Notes under the pieces: model-generated
Seen by the model: only the letters and a program-made list of their open reading frames with translations
The model's database searches: none
Told to the model about the DNA's origin: nothing
Made by a program: the position numbers and the translations under genes
Shown here: positions 42,281 to 43,480 of the stretch, in pieces
How the letters are laid out: each line of letters begins with the position of its first letter
Numbering within the stretch: position 1 is the stretch's first letter
NCBI RefSeq assembly: GCF_017464355.1
Contig: NZ_JAFUAG010000026.1
Location: forward strand, 1 to 43,480
Source of the DNA: Ruminococcus sp.
GTDB taxonomy: Bacteria > Bacillota > Clostridia > Oscillospirales > Ruminococcaceae
Reading direction: 5' to 3'
DNA: 43,480 bases

Positions 42281-43408
42281 ATGGAAGTTAATATGGGTAA
42301 TGTACTGGGTCTTGTTTTTGCAAATATGCACGACACGACTCTCGGCGATATGACAAAGAACAGGACTATGGGTTCTGTAATGTTCGGCGGAAGATACCGC
42401 CTGATAGATTTCCCTCTCTCGAATATGGTGAACAGCGGTATTTCCGAGGTGGGCGTTATAACCAAGTCCAACTATCAGTCACTGCTGGATCATCTGGGCA
42501 GTGCAAGAGAGTGGGATCTGGCGAGAAAGAAGGGCGGTCTTTACATACTGCCTCCTTTCGGCAATGTGGAAAGCACGCTGTACAGAGGCCGTATAGAGGC
42601 TATCTACGGTGCTATGAGCTTTATCACACATTCTACTGCCAGGTATGTGGTACTGACAGACTGCGATGTCATCACTAACATCGACTACAGGCCTATAGTT
42701 GCAAAGCACATTGAAAGCGGTGCGGACATAACTGTAGTGGCACACACAGGCCCCTACACCTCTGAGGACCTGAAGACAGCCACTGTACTGAACACCAACG
42801 AGGACGGACAGGTGACAAGTGTACTGATACAGCCCGAGCTCAGCGGCAACTGCACCTGCAGCCTGAATATGTTCGTTATGAGCATGGAGTTCATGGTGGA
42901 CATGATCAAGGATTCCATTGCCAGGGGCATAGTTTCCTTTGAGAAGGACATACTCCAGGCCAGATGCAGCGAGCTGAAGATAATGGCTTACGAATACAAG
43001 TATTATTTCAGCAAGCTGAACTCTACTGACACTTATTTCAAGGCCAACATGGACATACTTGACCCTGAGAACGCAAGGAAGCTGTTCGTGCCCAAGAGGT
43101 CCATCTACACCAAGGTAAGCGACAATGCGCCTGCCAAGTATGATCTGGACTGCATAGTGAAGAATTCGCTGGTGGCTGACGGCTGCATCATCGAGGGCGA
43201 AGTTGAGAACTGTGTACTGTTCAGGGGCGTAAAGGTCGGCAAGGGTGCCAAGATCAAGAACTGCATACTGGGTCAGGGCACTGTTGTGGGCGACGGCGCA
43301 CAGATGAACTATGTCATCACTGACAAGGACGTTACTGTGGCGCCCAAGCACGTTCTGACAAGCTCGGAGAACTATCAGATGTATGTTTCCAAGGGAGCTA
43401 CTGTCTGA
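42281..43408 (+). CDS. glgD: Glucose-1-phosphate adenylyltransferase regulatory subunit
   Basis: A 375-residue paralogue of GlgC. It keeps the fold (GGRYRLIDFPLSNMVNSG and the beta-helix with hexapeptides such as IIEGEVENCV), but where GlgC has AGGQGSRL it has ANMHDTTLGDM, so it cannot bind ATP in the same way and is non-catalytic. In Firmicutes GlgD raises GlgC activity. AAAGGAC lies upstream of ATG 42281; ATG 42293 is an alternative. Confidence 0.94.
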   Translation: MEVNMGNVLGLVFANMHDTTLGDMTKNRTMGSVMFGGRYRLIDFPLSNMVNSGISEVGVITKSNYQSLLDHLGSAREWDLARKKGGLYILPPFGNVESTLYRGRIEAIYGAMSFITHSTARYVVLTDCDVITNIDYRPIVAKHIESGADITVVAHTGPYTSEDLKTATVLNTNEDGQVTSVLIQPELSGNCTCSLNMFVMSMEFMVDMIKDSIARGIVSFEKDILQARCSELKIMAYEYKYYFSKLNSTDTYFKANMDILDPENARKLFVPKRSIYTKVSDNAPAKYDLDCIVKNSLVADGCIIEGEVENCVLFRGVKVGKGAKIKNCILGQGTVVGDGAQMNYVITDKDVTVAPKHVLTSSENYQMYVSKGATV

Positions 43409-43426
43409 TATTACATGAGTATCATG

Positions 43427-43463
43427 CCGCACAGTGCCCGTCGGCGGCGCTGTGCGGTTTTTT
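43427..43463 (+). terminator. Intrinsic terminator closing the glycogen operon
   Basis: CCGCACAGTGCC (43427-43438) pairs with GGCGCTGTGCGG (43446-43457), followed by six T. Confidence 0.93.
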
Positions 43464-43480
43464 AGGGAAAGCTTTGTCTG

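Noticed and set aside
1-43480. CRISPR array, prophage or insertion sequence
   Set aside because: No regularly spaced repeats, integrase, transposase or phage genes were seen.

Overview
The window looks like chromosomal DNA from a Ruminococcus-type member of the Clostridia (Oscillospiraceae). Four things suggest this: a secreted protein with a type I dockerin (a cellulosome part), a pyrophosphate-type phosphofructokinase, the clostridial glgC/glgD glycogen pair, and a SpoIIE homologue. Base composition is roughly balanced and ATA isoleucine codons are frequent. I cannot name the species. I saw no tRNA, rRNA, transposase, prophage or CRISPR array.

Left part (1-9.6 kb). A phosphofructokinase gene on the minus strand has a leader carrying two copies of one small hairpin. 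On the plus strand follow efp, a zinc-ribbon protein gene, an FMN riboswitch with ribU, and a sugar ABC importer (binding protein, two permeases, a YesL-like protein) preceded by three LacI-type operator-like palindromes. The importer has no ATPase gene nearby. Next comes a secreted dockerin plus VanY-type D,D-carboxypeptidase.

Transport island (9.5-20.8 kb, plus strand). Cassette one is TetR, a fused EcfA-EcfA-EcfT protein, an MptD-family S component and two ABC half-transporters. Cassette two is a paralogous TetR with two more half-transporters. Each TetR gene has a near-consensus promoter followed by a palindrome. The substrate is unknown.

Purine operon (34.7 down to 21.0 kb, minus strand). 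From a strong promoter and a leader of about 230 bases ending in an intrinsic terminator, the order is purE, HAD phosphatase, purF-like, purM, a small membrane protein, an alpha/beta hydrolase, an SF0329-like/PurN fusion, an unknown 431-residue protein, an archaeal-type IMP cyclohydrolase (PurO-like), a 30-residue zinc-knuckle protein, a single-domain AICAR transformylase, three related lipoproteins, and purD. The AICAR transformylase lacks the cyclohydrolase domain of ordinary PurH, and the PurO-like protein would supply that step. The PurF homologue has Gly where the glutaminase Cys should be.

Right part (34.8-43.5 kb). A small minus-strand gene, then plus-strand rsmA, a spoIIE-family gene, and glgB-glgC-glgD for glycogen synthesis, closed by a strong terminator.
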